Assembly (NCBI GenBank): GCA_051884915.1 | Contig: JBJEWF010000020.1 | Location: forward strand, 21,248 to 85,247 | Length of the DNA stretch: 64,000 nt | Direction: 5' to 3' | Source: RUG572 sp051884915 | GTDB lineage: Bacteria; Verrucomicrobiota; Kiritimatiellia; RFP12; UBA1067 | Shown here: piece after piece, positions 40,157 through 48,599 of the stretch | How positions within the stretch are numbered: position 1 is the first letter of the stretch | Layout: every line of letters begins with the position of its first letter | Program-made: the position numbers and the translations under genes | The notes under the pieces: model-generated | Database searches by the model: none | What the model was told of the DNA's origin: nothing | Seen by the model: the letters and a program-made list of their open reading frames with translations, nothing else

Positions 40157-41203
40157 CTACTCCCTCCAATTCTGGACTCGTTTCACCACATCGGCGCAGG
40201 CATCGGCTTCGGGGCAGCGCCCGACCAGCCGTCCGCGCTCGTAGATCAGAAACTCGCCCGTGCCGCCGCACAAGGCGATGTCCGCGTTCCGGGCCTCGCC
40301 CGGACCGTTCACCACGCAGCCCATCACGGCCACGCGCGGCCGCGGCGCGTGCGGAAATTTCCGGTAATGGGCGTCCAGCGCCGACTCCACCGCCGCCGCG
40401 ACGGCGCAGACGTCGGCCCTGGTCCGGCCGCACGTCGGACAGCTCGTGACGGCCGCCCCCGGCGCCCTCAGGCCCAGCGCCCGGAGGATCTCCAGGCCCA
40501 CGCGGACTTCGCGTTCGGGCCGGTCCGTCAGCGACACGCGAATCGTGTCGCCGAGGCCTTCCGCCAGAAGGATGCCAAGCGCCACGGCGGAACGGACCGT
40601 GCCGGGGAGGAACGTCCCCGCCTCCGTCACGCCCAGATGGAGCGGGCAATCCGTCTTCCCGGCGAGTTCGCGGTAGGCCGCCAGCGTCCGCGGCACGTCG
40701 CTCGCCTTGACGGAAACGACGATCTCCCGGAACCCCTCGTCCTCCAGCAGCTTCACGTGCTTCAATGCCGAAGACACGAGCGTCTCTCCCGGCTCCAGCG
40801 ATCCGCCGTTGACGCCAATGCGGATGGGGACGTGGCGCTCTTTCGCCGCGCGCGCCACGGCGCGGACGTTCTCGCGGCCGCCGACGTTGCCGGGATTCAG
40901 CCGCAGGGCGTCGACCCCCGCCGCGATGGAGGCGAGCGCCAGACGGTAGTCGAAATGGATGTCCGCGACCAGCGGGACCGGCGAGGACCGGCGCACGGCG
41001 CCGAGCACGCGGGCGGCTTCCGCGTCGGGAACCGTCAGCCGCACCAGATCCGCCCCGGCTTCGGCGCAACGCCGGATCTGCGCGGACAGAGCCGCCGCAT
41101 CATGCGGGTCCGCGGTGGCCATGGTCTGGACGGACACGGGCGCGCCCCCGCCAAGCGGCAGACCGCCAATGCGCACGACACGCGTCTCGAACCGCGTCGC
41201 CAA
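40157..41203 (-). CDS. ispG: (E)-4-hydroxy-3-methylbut-2-enyl-diphosphate synthase (flavodoxin)
   Basis: An iron-sulfur enzyme of the MEP isoprenoid pathway. The 348-residue protein has the short bacterial form. Motifs include SVQTMATADPHDAAALSAQIRRCAEAGADLVRLTVPDAEAA, PLVADIHFDYRLAL, LRLNPGNVGG and the cluster ligands SCPTCGRTRADV and GCVVNGPGEARNADIALCGG (Cys-x2-Cys and later Cys, plus NGPGE). It lies directly after rseP, a common neighbour, and supplies precursors for the prenyl synthase at 43652. Confidence 0.97.
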   Translation of the reverse strand: MATRFETRVVRIGGLPLGGGAPVSVQTMATADPHDAAALSAQIRRCAEAGADLVRLTVPDAEAARVLGAVRRSSPVPLVADIHFDYRLALASIAAGVDALRLNPGNVGGRENVRAVARAAKERHVPIRIGVNGGSLEPGETLVSSALKHVKLLEDEGFREIVVSVKASDVPRTLAAYRELAGKTDCPLHLGVTEAGTFLPGTVRSAVALGILLAEGLGDTIRVSLTDRPEREVRVGLEILRALGLRAPGAAVTSCPTCGRTRADVCAVAAAVESALDAHYRKFPHAPRPRVAVMGCVVNGPGEARNADIALCGGTGEFLIYERGRLVGRCPEADACADVVKRVQNWRE

Positions 41204-41209
41204 CCCGCC

Positions 41210-42442
41210 TCACTCCTTGCCGGGAGACGCGACCGCGGCCGCGTTCGTCACAGCCGCCGGGCACCCGCCCAGATCGAACGCCGGCCTGAAATTCCCGGCG
41301 GCAAGCCGCCGCCGTCCTTCGGCCTCCCGGCGGACTTCGAGATCCGCCAGGGCGCCATGGATCCGGACCGAACGGCGGACGTCGCGGAACACCAGAAAGA
41401 CCATCAGCGCGAGGAACAGCCACATGAATCCCAGGGAAAGGCCGTCGACGATCCTTTTCGAGACCTTGCGGCGGAACAGCAGCTCGAAAAGGGCAAAGAG
41501 GATGAGCCCGCCGTCCAGCACGGGAATCGGAAGCAGATTCAACATGGCCAGGTTGACGTTCAGGAAACGGAGAAAGCCGATCGCGTCCCACCCGTTATGG
41601 CGGACCTGGCGGTAGAGCCCCTCGGCAATCATCACCGGACCGCCGAGAGCATTGGCGGCGGCCCCCGCCTCGCGCGGCGTCACCAGCGCCTTCAAGACGC
41701 GCGAGATGGACATCACGTCCCACCGGAGCTGTTTCAGCGGATTGCGCGAAGGCATCCAGGCCGACGCGCCCGTCGTCAGATTCGTCGACGAAAGCGCCAG
41801 CATGTACCACGCGCCCGTGACCTCGTCCCGTTTGGGGCGGATGCTCAGCGTGACGGTCCCGCCGGCCCGTTCAACCTCAAACGCGGCATCCTTGCCGCCG
41901 GAAATCTGCAGTTCCGTCTGCATGTCGGTCCACGTGCGGACGCCATGCCCGTTGACGCCCACAACGCGGTCGCCGCACTGGAGGCCGCCCACTGCGGCAG
42001 GCCCCCCGGGAACGACCTCGCCAATGACGGCCGGCGTCTCGCCGAAGCGCGCCGCCGGCGCGAGCGAAAGCCCCAAGGCCAGCGCCACGGCCAGCACGAC
42101 ATTCCCGAACGGCCCCGCGAAGGCCACGGCGATGCGCTTCCAGGCCGGCGCCTCCTCCAGTTTCCCGTCAGTTTCCGTGCTTCCGTTCTCAATCGCCTTC
42201 GTGCCCTCCGGATCCAGCTGCGGCAGGGCCACATAGCCGCCAAACGGAATCGCGGAGATGCGATACTCGACGCCGCCATGCGACTTCTTCCAGAGCGCGG
42301 GACCAAATCCGATCGAAAACACTTCGACCTTGAATCCAAGCGCCTTCGCCACGATGAAATGGCCGAATTCGTGGATGAAGACCGCCAGCGAGAACAGCAG
42401 CACGCAGGCGACGATGCCCAACACGGTGTAAATCGTTTCCAT
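41210..42442 (-). CDS. rseP: RIP site-2 metalloprotease RseP
   Basis: An inner-membrane zinc protease that cleaves anti-sigma factors and remnant signal peptides. The 410-residue form used here starts at ATG 42442. An ATG at 42496 overlapping the upstream stop (ATGA) would add 18 residues; neither start has a clear ribosome binding site. The zinc site is HEFGH in the first helix (about residue 24). A single PDZ domain (IGEVVPGGPAAVGGLQCGDRVVGVNGHGVRTWTDMQTEL) lies near 145-210. The second active-site motif NLLPIPVLDGG is near 335. E. coli RseP has two PDZ domains; only one is evident here. Confidence 0.94.
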   Translation of the reverse strand: METIYTVLGIVACVLLFSLAVFIHEFGHFIVAKALGFKVEVFSIGFGPALWKKSHGGVEYRISAIPFGGYVALPQLDPEGTKAIENGSTETDGKLEEAPAWKRIAVAFAGPFGNVVLAVALALGLSLAPAARFGETPAVIGEVVPGGPAAVGGLQCGDRVVGVNGHGVRTWTDMQTELQISGGKDAAFEVERAGGTVTLSIRPKRDEVTGAWYMLALSSTNLTTGASAWMPSRNPLKQLRWDVMSISRVLKALVTPREAGAAANALGGPVMIAEGLYRQVRHNGWDAIGFLRFLNVNLAMLNLLPIPVLDGGLILFALFELLFRRKVSKRIVDGLSLGFMWLFLALMVFLVFRDVRRSVRIHGALADLEVRREAEGRRRLAAGNFRPAFDLGGCPAAVTNAAAVASPGKE

Positions 42443-42492
42443 AGAAGCGGGAATTTGGAGGTGAAAGGTGAAATCGGCCGCTGTCCCGTCCG

Positions 42493-43629
42493 TCATTTCA
42501 TCGGGCAGCCGACGTTGTCCTTGAAGACGTAGCCGTCTCCATGGCCGCCCAGGTCGACGACCATGTCCTGCATGTAGCCGTGGTAGAGCGCATTGTCCTT
42601 GACGACCGAATAGGCGAGATTCTTGAGGATGAAGCCGACCTGGGGCGTGTAGAGGCCCTTCCCGCCATCGTCGCGCCCGGCCAGGCAGGTGTTGCCCACC
42701 ATCGTCAGGCCCCGGCAGCCTTCCAGGCGGACCTGGCAGGACTTCTCGCCTTCGGCCAGCAGGTTCGAATCCTTGCCGCACCGGCGGAACACGTTGCCCG
42801 TCACGGTGACGGCTCGCGTGCCGATGGCGCAGAGGCCCGCGCCCCAGTTGCGGTCGAAGGAGTTGCCGGTCACGTTCCAGTCGTCGCCGCCGCCCAGCAG
42901 AAGCCCGTAGCCATGGTTCCACTCCACGCGGTTCGCGGTGAACATCACGGTCGCGCCGGCGCCCTCGCAGCCGAATCCGTTGCCGCCGTTGCCGGAGAAC
43001 TGGTTGTCGGTCACGAATCCGTCCCAGCCGTTGATGCGCACGCCGTCGCCCTTGTTGTGGTAGCACTGGCTATGGCGGATGATGAAAAGCCAGATGCGCT
43101 TGAGGTAGATGCCGTGTCCGGAGAAATTCATCACTTTGATGTCGTCGAAGACGAACGAATCCTCCTTCCGGCTCCACTTCTCCTCGTTGTTGAGATAGAT
43201 GCCGTGGACCGGCTGCGGCGTTTCGCGCAGGCCGTTGAGGACGAGTCCGTGCACGTGCACGCCAAAAGCCCCCGTGATGTCCAGCAGGCATGACGCCGAC
43301 GGATCGTCGAGTTCGAGGACGGCGCCGGCCTTGGCGCCCTGGAAGATCCACACGGGATCCGCGAGAAGCGTCACGTGCGGCGGGACCCTGAGGCCATGGC
43401 AGCGGTAGACGCCCGCCGGGAACCAGACCGTCCCGCCAACGCCCCCCGCCGTCTCCAGCGCCTTCTGGATGGCGGCCGTGTCCGACGTCCTGCCGTCGCC
43501 CGTCGCGCCAAAGTCCCGGACGTTGAAGCGCGTGTCGGTCGCCGTCCCCGGCGGAACGGCGCCGCGCGCCGGCAGCGCGGCCGCGAAAGCGCCCAGTCCG
43601 GCCCCCGCCAGAAAATTCCGTCTCTTCAT
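42493..43629 (-). CDS. Exported right-handed beta-helix (pectate-lyase-fold) protein
   Basis: A 378-residue protein with a Tat-like signal (MKRRNFLAGAGLGAFAAALPARGA), starting at ATG 43629 after a GGAAAG ribosome binding site. The N-terminal NVRDFGATGDGRTSDTAAIQKALETAGGVGGTVWFPAGVYRC is the hallmark of Pectate_lyase_3-type beta-helices in polysaccharide-degrading and phage tail enzymes. About ten helical turns with N-rich ladders follow (for example GDDWNVTGNSFDRNWGAGLCAIGTRAVTVTGNVFRR). Catalytic residues cannot be named. Function is likely carbohydrate cleavage or binding outside the cytoplasm. Confidence 0.85.
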   Translation of the reverse strand: MKRRNFLAGAGLGAFAAALPARGAVPPGTATDTRFNVRDFGATGDGRTSDTAAIQKALETAGGVGGTVWFPAGVYRCHGLRVPPHVTLLADPVWIFQGAKAGAVLELDDPSASCLLDITGAFGVHVHGLVLNGLRETPQPVHGIYLNNEEKWSRKEDSFVFDDIKVMNFSGHGIYLKRIWLFIIRHSQCYHNKGDGVRINGWDGFVTDNQFSGNGGNGFGCEGAGATVMFTANRVEWNHGYGLLLGGGDDWNVTGNSFDRNWGAGLCAIGTRAVTVTGNVFRRCGKDSNLLAEGEKSCQVRLEGCRGLTMVGNTCLAGRDDGGKGLYTPQVGFILKNLAYSVVKDNALYHGYMQDMVVDLGGHGDGYVFKDNVGCPMK

Positions 43630-43651
43630 GCCAGCTTTCCTTTCCTTGACC

Positions 43652-44458
43652 CTACTTTTTGCGGCCAATCAATCGCCTGGCCAGCGAAGCGAGAAACTCG
43701 GTCGGTCCCGGCAGCCCGGCCAGCGCCGCGATGGCCGCCGCCGTCTCCTCCCGCACGCGCGCGCCCACCGCCTCGCGCGAGAGCACGCACAACGACGAGA
43801 ACGCGCCGTCCTCGCCGTCCAGCAGGTCGTCCTCGTACTGGAAAGCCATCCCCAGATGGAACGCATACCGGCGCAGCCGTTCAACCTGCCCGGGCGAACC
43901 GCCGCCCGCCCATCCCCCCATGCAGGCGGCCGCCATGAACAGGTCGGCGGTCTTGTGCTCGAAAATGAAGTCGAGACTGGACGACGGATCCGTCCGGGCC
44001 GACAGGGAGGCCTGGGAGACGTCGACGACCTGGCCGCAGACGACGCCAAAGCCGCGCATGGCGAGTTCGGAGACGATTTCGGGCACGTTCCGCGGCGACC
44101 GGACCGCCGTCCGGAACGCCAGCGCCTGAAGCGCGTCGCCCACGAGAATGGCGGTCGCCTCGCCGAATTCCGCCCACACGCTTGGCTTGCCGCGACGTTC
44201 CGCATCATTGTCCATGGCGGGAAGATCGTCGTGGACGAGCGTGTAGGAATGGAGCAGTTCAACCGCGCAGGCCGGCGCAAGGGCGTCCTCGGCCCTGCCG
44301 CCCACCGCCTCCGCGGCGGCCAGGCAGACCAGCGGCCGCAACCGCTTGCCACCGCCTTCAACCGCCCACCGCATGCCCCGGGAAAGCGCCTGGGGACGGG
44401 CGTCCGGCGCCGGCAGCGTCCGATCCAGCTCGGCCTCTATGTCTTCAACCGTCAGCAC
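43652..44458 (-). CDS. ispA: Short-chain polyprenyl (farnesyl/geranylgeranyl) diphosphate synthase
   Basis: Condenses isopentenyl diphosphate with allylic diphosphates. The 268-residue protein has the first Asp-rich motif in LVHDDLPAMDND (DDxxxxD, FARM), GGKRLRPLVCLAAAE and the second motif YEDDLLD (DDxxD, SARM). The residues before the FARM (LLHSYTLVH) suggest a short chain product, farnesyl or geranylgeranyl, but length cannot be fixed from sequence. It is shorter than E. coli IspA (299) by about 30 residues. It lies 38 bp after glnS. Confidence 0.9.
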   Translation of the reverse strand: MLTVEDIEAELDRTLPAPDARPQALSRGMRWAVEGGGKRLRPLVCLAAAEAVGGRAEDALAPACAVELLHSYTLVHDDLPAMDNDAERRGKPSVWAEFGEATAILVGDALQALAFRTAVRSPRNVPEIVSELAMRGFGVVCGQVVDVSQASLSARTDPSSSLDFIFEHKTADLFMAAACMGGWAGGGSPGQVERLRRYAFHLGMAFQYEDDLLDGEDGAFSSLCVLSREAVGARVREETAAAIAALAGLPGPTEFLASLARRLIGRKK

Positions 44459-44496
44459 GCGGCCCCGACCTTCTGCATTCCGCCTTCACCGCCGTT

Positions 44497-46224
44497 TCAG
44501 CTGGGCTTGTAGGAATCCTTCAGGACCACCGTCCGGTTGAAGACGGGCGCGCCGGCCCTCGAATCCTTTGAATCGGCCACGAAATAGCCTGTGCGCTCGA
44601 ATTGAAACCGGTCGCCCGGCGCGGCCTGCGCCAAGGCGGGCTCGACATAGGCGGAAACCTTCTTGAGCGAATCGGGATTGAGGTAGTTGAGAAAGCCTTC
44701 CGGACCGTCCTGCAGCGGATTCGGCACGGTAAAGAGACGGTCGTAGAGGCGGACCTCGGCCGACACGCCCGTCGCGCAGTCGACCCAGTGGATCGTTCCC
44801 TTCACCTTGTGTCCATCGGAGGCGTTGCCGCCCCAGCTGCCCTCGTCCCACGTGCAGTGGATTTCGACGAGACGGCCTTCGCAGTCCTTTTCGACCGACG
44901 TGCAGGTGACGATGCAGGCGCCGCGCAGACGGACCTCCCGGCCGGGCGCCAGGCGGAAGAACTTCTTCTCGGGCACCTCCATGAAGTCCGCGCGGTCGAT
45001 CCACACCGTCCCGCCAAACGGGATTCTGCGCACGCCGGCGGCCCCGTCGAGCGGATTGTTCGCGGACTCGACCTCCTTGACCAGCCCTTCCGGCCAGTTG
45101 TCGATGACAAGCCTGACCGGATCCAGCACGGCCATGCGCCGCGTCGCCGTCCGGTTCAGCTCTTCGCGCACGCACCATTCCAGCAGGGCGGGATCGCTTT
45201 CGGACTCGACCTTCGTCACGCCAACGCGGTCGCAGAACTCGCGGATGGCCGCGGGAGGAAACCCGCGGCGACGCATCGCGCAAACCGTCGGCAGGCGCGG
45301 ATCGTCCCATCCCGACACGTGCTTCTCGGTCACGAGCTGGAGCAGCAGCCGCTTGGACATCACGGTCCAGGTGATGTTGAGGCGGGCGAATTCGCGCTGC
45401 CGCGGCCGGATCTTCACGCCGTTGCGGACAACGAGCATGCCCATTTCGTCGAGGCGGTCGACCACCCAATCGTAAAGCGGCCGGTGGACCTCGAACTCCA
45501 ACGTGCACATGGAATGCGTCACGCCCTCCAGCGCGTCCTCGATCGGATGGGCGAAGTCGTACATCGGATAGATGCACCACTTGTCCCCCAGATGGTAATG
45601 CGCAACGTGGCGAATGCGGTAGATCACCGGATCGCGGAAATGGATGTTCGGCGAGGCCATGTCGATCTTCGCGCGCAGACACCATTCCCCGTCCGCGTAC
45701 TTGCCGTCGCGCATCTCCCGGAAAATCCTCAGATTGCGCGCCGGATCGGTGTCGCGCGAGGGAGACGGCGTGCCCGGCTTCTCCGGAACGCCACGGTAGC
45801 GCTTCCACTCGTCCTGTCCCAGATTGCAGCAATAGGCCTGCCCGGCCCTGATCAGATTCTCGGCGATTTCGTACATCCTGTCGAACATGTTCGACGCGTT
45901 GTAGAAGCCGGCTTCGCCGGAATCGCCCGCGCCGGACCACTGGAACCCCAGCCAGTTGATGTCGTTCTTGATGTTCTGCGCGAACTCGTCCGACTCCTTT
46001 GTCGGGTTCGTGTCGTCCAGGCGCAAGTGGCATTCGCCGCCGAACTGCTTCGCCATCCCGAAGTCCACGCAGACGGCCTTGGCATGTCCGATGTGGATGT
46101 AGCCGTTCGGCTCCGGCGGGAACCGCGTCACCACGGTTCCGCCCGTACGCCCCGCACGGTGGTCTTCCTCAATCCACTGCCGCAGAAAATGGCGGCCGGT
46201 GTCCGACTCCTTGACTTCTTCCAT
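44497..46224 (-). CDS. glnS: Glutaminyl-tRNA synthetase
   Basis: Charges tRNA-Gln directly. The 575-residue class I synthetase has the HIGH motif in FPPEPNGYIHIGHAKAV and DTNPTKESDEFAQNIKNDINWLGFQWSGAGDSGEAGFYNASNMFDRMYEIAENLIRAGQAYCC. TYPMYDFAHPIEDALEGVTHSMCTLEF and the KMSKS-equivalent VMSKR also fit. The C-terminal two beta-barrel anticodon-binding region is present, so the length fits GlnS rather than GltX. The presence of GlnS implies that an indirect GatCAB route is not needed for Gln. Confidence 0.97.
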   Translation of the reverse strand: MEEVKESDTGRHFLRQWIEEDHRAGRTGGTVVTRFPPEPNGYIHIGHAKAVCVDFGMAKQFGGECHLRLDDTNPTKESDEFAQNIKNDINWLGFQWSGAGDSGEAGFYNASNMFDRMYEIAENLIRAGQAYCCNLGQDEWKRYRGVPEKPGTPSPSRDTDPARNLRIFREMRDGKYADGEWCLRAKIDMASPNIHFRDPVIYRIRHVAHYHLGDKWCIYPMYDFAHPIEDALEGVTHSMCTLEFEVHRPLYDWVVDRLDEMGMLVVRNGVKIRPRQREFARLNITWTVMSKRLLLQLVTEKHVSGWDDPRLPTVCAMRRRGFPPAAIREFCDRVGVTKVESESDPALLEWCVREELNRTATRRMAVLDPVRLVIDNWPEGLVKEVESANNPLDGAAGVRRIPFGGTVWIDRADFMEVPEKKFFRLAPGREVRLRGACIVTCTSVEKDCEGRLVEIHCTWDEGSWGGNASDGHKVKGTIHWVDCATGVSAEVRLYDRLFTVPNPLQDGPEGFLNYLNPDSLKKVSAYVEPALAQAAPGDRFQFERTGYFVADSKDSRAGAPVFNRTVVLKDSYKPS

Positions 46225-46236
46225 ATTCCACCCATA

Positions 46237-46265
46237 TTAAAACGGCCCCGGCATCGTCCGGGGCC
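46237..46265 (-). terminator. Intrinsic terminator after the surface-repeat gene
   Basis: On the minus strand GGCCCCGG (46258-46265), a 6-nt loop and CCGGGGCC (46244-46251) are followed by GTTTTAAT. The stem is perfect and GC-rich, with a short U-tract, 33 bp after the stop of the gene at 46298. The AT-rich tail (TAATAT) may also serve as the -10 of glnS, whose ATG is 9 nt beyond. Confidence 0.65.
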
Positions 46266-46297
46266 CTCGCGTGAACATGCCGCTCTTCAATGCGCCC

Positions 46298-46777
46298 TCA
46301 CCAGCCGAAATTCACGATCGGGAAGAAGGGCAGCATGCGATCGCCCTCCCCGATGACATTCCACAGCCCAAGCTGGAGACCCTTCATCGCATACGCCTGG
46401 TTGACGAGTCCCAGCTGGAAACCGCGCACGGTCCCGTCGGCGCCGTTCCACAGCCCGAACTGGGCGCCCTCGAAATCGCCTTCGACGAGGTTGACGAGTC
46501 CAAACTGCGCGCCCGCGGCGTCCGTGCCCACGGAACTCCACGCCGCGACCTGCAGCCCGTTCGCGCGCTCCCGCGTGCGGCCGACGAGGCCGACGTCAAG
46601 ACCGTTGACGTTCTGGCATTCGCCGTAGATGAGGCTCACGCGCAACCCGTTGACGGACGTCGTGGCGACGGGAATCTGCCCCGGAGAGAAGACGGACAGC
46701 ATCACATGGCCGTCCTGACTGGCCGACAGCGAAAGCGCCGCGCCGAGAATCATCAATGCCATCGTCAGTTTCTTCAT
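46298..46777 (-). CDS. Small secreted LA_2272-like surface-repeat protein
   Basis: A 159-residue exported protein starting at ATG 46777 (signal peptide MKKLTMALMILGAALSLSAS). The mature part is made of about eight short repeats of the type NGLQVAAWSSVG / GAQFGLVNLVEG / GFQLGLVNQAYAMKGLQLGLWNVIG. These match the pattern of LA_2272-type surface repeats known from Leptospira and many gut bacteria. It ends PFFPIVNFGW with an aromatic C-terminus, so a small barrel or beta-solenoid at the outer membrane is possible. It has a near-consensus promoter and its own terminator, hence is monocistronic. Function unknown. Confidence 0.75.
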   Translation of the reverse strand: MKKLTMALMILGAALSLSASQDGHVMLSVFSPGQIPVATTSVNGLRVSLIYGECQNVNGLDVGLVGRTRERANGLQVAAWSSVGTDAAGAQFGLVNLVEGDFEGAQFGLWNGADGTVRGFQLGLVNQAYAMKGLQLGLWNVIGEGDRMLPFFPIVNFGW

Positions 46778-46811
46778 GTGGAACTCCACTTGTTGGTGAT
46801 AGAATTGCACC

Positions 46812-46840
46812 ATTATAGTCTTATCATGGCGAGATGACAA
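46812..46840 (-). promoter_or_regulatory. Near-consensus sigma-70 promoter of the surface-repeat gene
   Basis: On the minus strand TTGTCA (46835-46840), a 17-bp spacer and TATAAT (46812-46817) lie 34 nt before the ATG at 46777. It is the best match to the consensus in this window. Confidence 0.75.
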
Positions 46841-46852
46841 GGGGAATCGAAA

Positions 46853-47716
46853 TCAGGGCCCCGTGGGATCCGCGGGGGCCGCGGGCGGCGCGAAATCGGC
46901 ACATGCGGACTCCGCGGGGGCCGTCTCGCGCGTCGGATTTCGTCTGGCGAATTCCTTCGCGAACGCGCGATAGGCCTCCGCGCCACGGCAAGACGGATCG
47001 TAGAAGACCACGGGCTGGCCGAAACTCGGCGCTTCGGAGGTCCGGACATTGCGCGGAATCATCGTGTCGAACACCTTGTCGCCAAAGTGCTTCTTCACCT
47101 CTTCCACCACGTCCGTCGACAGACGCGTCCGGAGGTCGAGCATCGTCATCAGAATGCCGTTGAGCTCCAGCGCGGGATTGGCGCCGCCGGCCTTCAGGCG
47201 TTCGATGAGATTCGACATCGTCGACAGACCCTCCAAAGCGTAATACTCGGCCTGCATCGGCACGAGAATGCCATCCGCCGCCGCCAGCGTCGACGTCATC
47301 AGGATGCCGAGAGACGGCGGGCAGTCGAGGAGAATGTAGTCGAACACATTCGCGTCCCGGATGGCCTGCAGCACGTTCCTCACGACCTGAAGGCGATCCG
47401 GGCGCTGGGCGAGATCGATTTCGGAACCGGAAAGGTTCACTTCCGACGGGATGACGTTCAGGTTCTCGTACGCCGTCGGCTGGATTACGTCCGCAATCTG
47501 CACCTGGCCGATCAGGCACGGATAGAGCGACACGCCCTCCTGGGGCTGCAGGCCAAGTCCCGTCGTCGCGTTGGCCTGCGGATCCAGATCGATCACCAGC
47601 ACCGTCCGGCGCATCCTTGAAAGCGCCGCCGCCAGATTCACCACCGTTGTCGTCTTCCCCACGCCGCCCTTCTGGTTGGCAATCGCCACGACACGCGTCC
47701 TGATCTTCACGTCCAT
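46853..47716 (-). CDS. parA: ParA/Soj-family chromosome-partitioning ATPase
   Basis: A 287-residue ParA-type Walker ATPase. It has the deviant Walker A QKGGVGKTT near residue 16, LVIDLDPQANAT (Walker A') and YILLDCPPSLG (Walker B). The C-terminal FYDPSCRGAEAYRAFAKEFARRN is typical of chromosomal Soj proteins. A Pro-rich tail of about 15 residues extends the C-terminus. No parB lies next to it; the upstream co-transcribed gene is an unrelated protein of unknown function. It probably acts in chromosome segregation, but the partner is unclear. Confidence 0.9.
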   Translation of the reverse strand: MDVKIRTRVVAIANQKGGVGKTTTVVNLAAALSRMRRTVLVIDLDPQANATTGLGLQPQEGVSLYPCLIGQVQIADVIQPTAYENLNVIPSEVNLSGSEIDLAQRPDRLQVVRNVLQAIRDANVFDYILLDCPPSLGILMTSTLAAADGILVPMQAEYYALEGLSTMSNLIERLKAGGANPALELNGILMTMLDLRTRLSTDVVEEVKKHFGDKVFDTMIPRNVRTSEAPSFGQPVVFYDPSCRGAEAYRAFAKEFARRNPTRETAPAESACADFAPPAAPADPTGP

Positions 47717-47717
47717 C

Positions 47718-48416
47718 TTATCCCCGCCTCACCAAGCTGAAAAAACGATCCTGATACTGCTCGAACACGCCCTTCCTGCGGAGAAGGGTTCCCAGATCCT
47801 TGATCAGATTGGGATTCGCCTGCGCTTGGGCAAACGCCTTCTCGACTTCCTCCCGCACCCCCTGCGGAAGGATGTCGGCCCGTTCGCGAACCTGCGCGAC
47901 TTCAAATTCCCGCACGTTGACCGGCGCCGACGCGCCGGCGTGAAGCCAGAAGAAATGAACGAGCGACACGTCCCACGGATCGTCAACGCCCTGAATGACC
48001 GCCGCAAAATCGTCCTTCGCCTCGCGGACGTCTTCCAGCACCCTGGCCGTGACCGCCGCCAGCGAATCCGTCACGATCTGCTCCGAAAACGCCTCCTGGG
48101 ACAGACGATACCCGTATTGGAGGATGCGGATGCTCCCGCGGTTCTCCCTCAGGTAGTCCAGATACTTCCGCGCCTCTTCGCCAAAACCCTCCATTTCCCG
48201 CTGCGCATAGGCTTCCGGCGTGATGATGGCCGGCTTCTGCGCCTCCAGCCGCCCTTCGCGAATGCGGATCTTCCCGGGATTGTCGGACAGTTCCGCCAAA
48301 TGGCGATAGTTGATGCGCGTCGCGCCGAAAGTCTCCAGCGCGCGCGAGGGATGGTGGACGATGTTCGTGTTCTGAACGGCGTACCAAAAGTCAAACTGTC
48401 TGTTCCTCTGAAGCAT
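47718..48416 (-). CDS. Conserved-looking protein of unknown function, upstream of parA
   Basis: A 232-residue soluble protein without signal peptide or known motif. It begins MLQRNRQFDFWYAVQNTNIVHHPSRALETFGATRINYRHLAELSDNPGKIRIREGRLEAQKPAIITPEAY, predicted mixed alpha/beta. The rest is helical with charged segments; the C-terminus is basic (FFSLVRRG). It is 1 bp away from parA and forms an operon with it, so it might belong to chromosome organisation. The ATG lies 9 nt after a -10 box (TAGAAT), implying a very short or absent leader and no ribosome binding site. Confidence 0.75.
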   Translation of the reverse strand: MLQRNRQFDFWYAVQNTNIVHHPSRALETFGATRINYRHLAELSDNPGKIRIREGRLEAQKPAIITPEAYAQREMEGFGEEARKYLDYLRENRGSIRILQYGYRLSQEAFSEQIVTDSLAAVTARVLEDVREAKDDFAAVIQGVDDPWDVSLVHFFWLHAGASAPVNVREFEVAQVRERADILPQGVREEVEKAFAQAQANPNLIKDLGTLLRRKGVFEQYQDRFFSLVRRG

Positions 48417-48425
48417 CAGGCCCGT

Positions 48426-48434
48426 ATTCTATCA
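48426..48434 (-). promoter_or_regulatory. Extended -10 promoter of the unknown gene-parA operon
   Basis: On the minus strand TTTTTTGA-TAGAAT (-10 at 48426-48431) precedes the ATG at 48416 by 9 nt. TG is at the extended -10 position. A leader of about 2-3 nt is predicted. Confidence 0.5.
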
Positions 48435-48488
48435 AAAAAGAACCTTTGCGGTATAGGGCGAAAACCCCAAAACGAACATTGAACCGCC

Positions 48489-48552
48489 GGCCGTTCCGCT
48501 TCGGACGGCCGATCGCGCCGACCGGGCCCGGACGAAGCCGCCGGTCCGGGCC
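48489..48552 (-). terminator. Two GC-rich inverted repeats between prmA and the parA operon
   Basis: One hairpin has perfect 9-nt arms (GGCCCGGAC at 48525-48533 and its complement at 48544-48552, loop 10). A second, imperfect one spans 48489-48511 (arms with GGCCGT/ACGGCC). Both lie between the prmA stop (48600) and the parA-operon promoter. Neither has a T-run. The 183-bp gap holds nothing else I recognise. Confidence 0.4.
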
Positions 48553-48599
48553 CCGGCCCCATGGCGGGAAGACCGGCGGCATCCCGGAAGCCGGCGGGC

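Noticed and set aside
42443..42496. RseP start at ATG 42496 overlapping the upstream stop
   Set aside because: Kept only as an alternative: it would put 18 extra residues before the first membrane helix, where RseP proteins normally begin, and it has no ribosome binding site.
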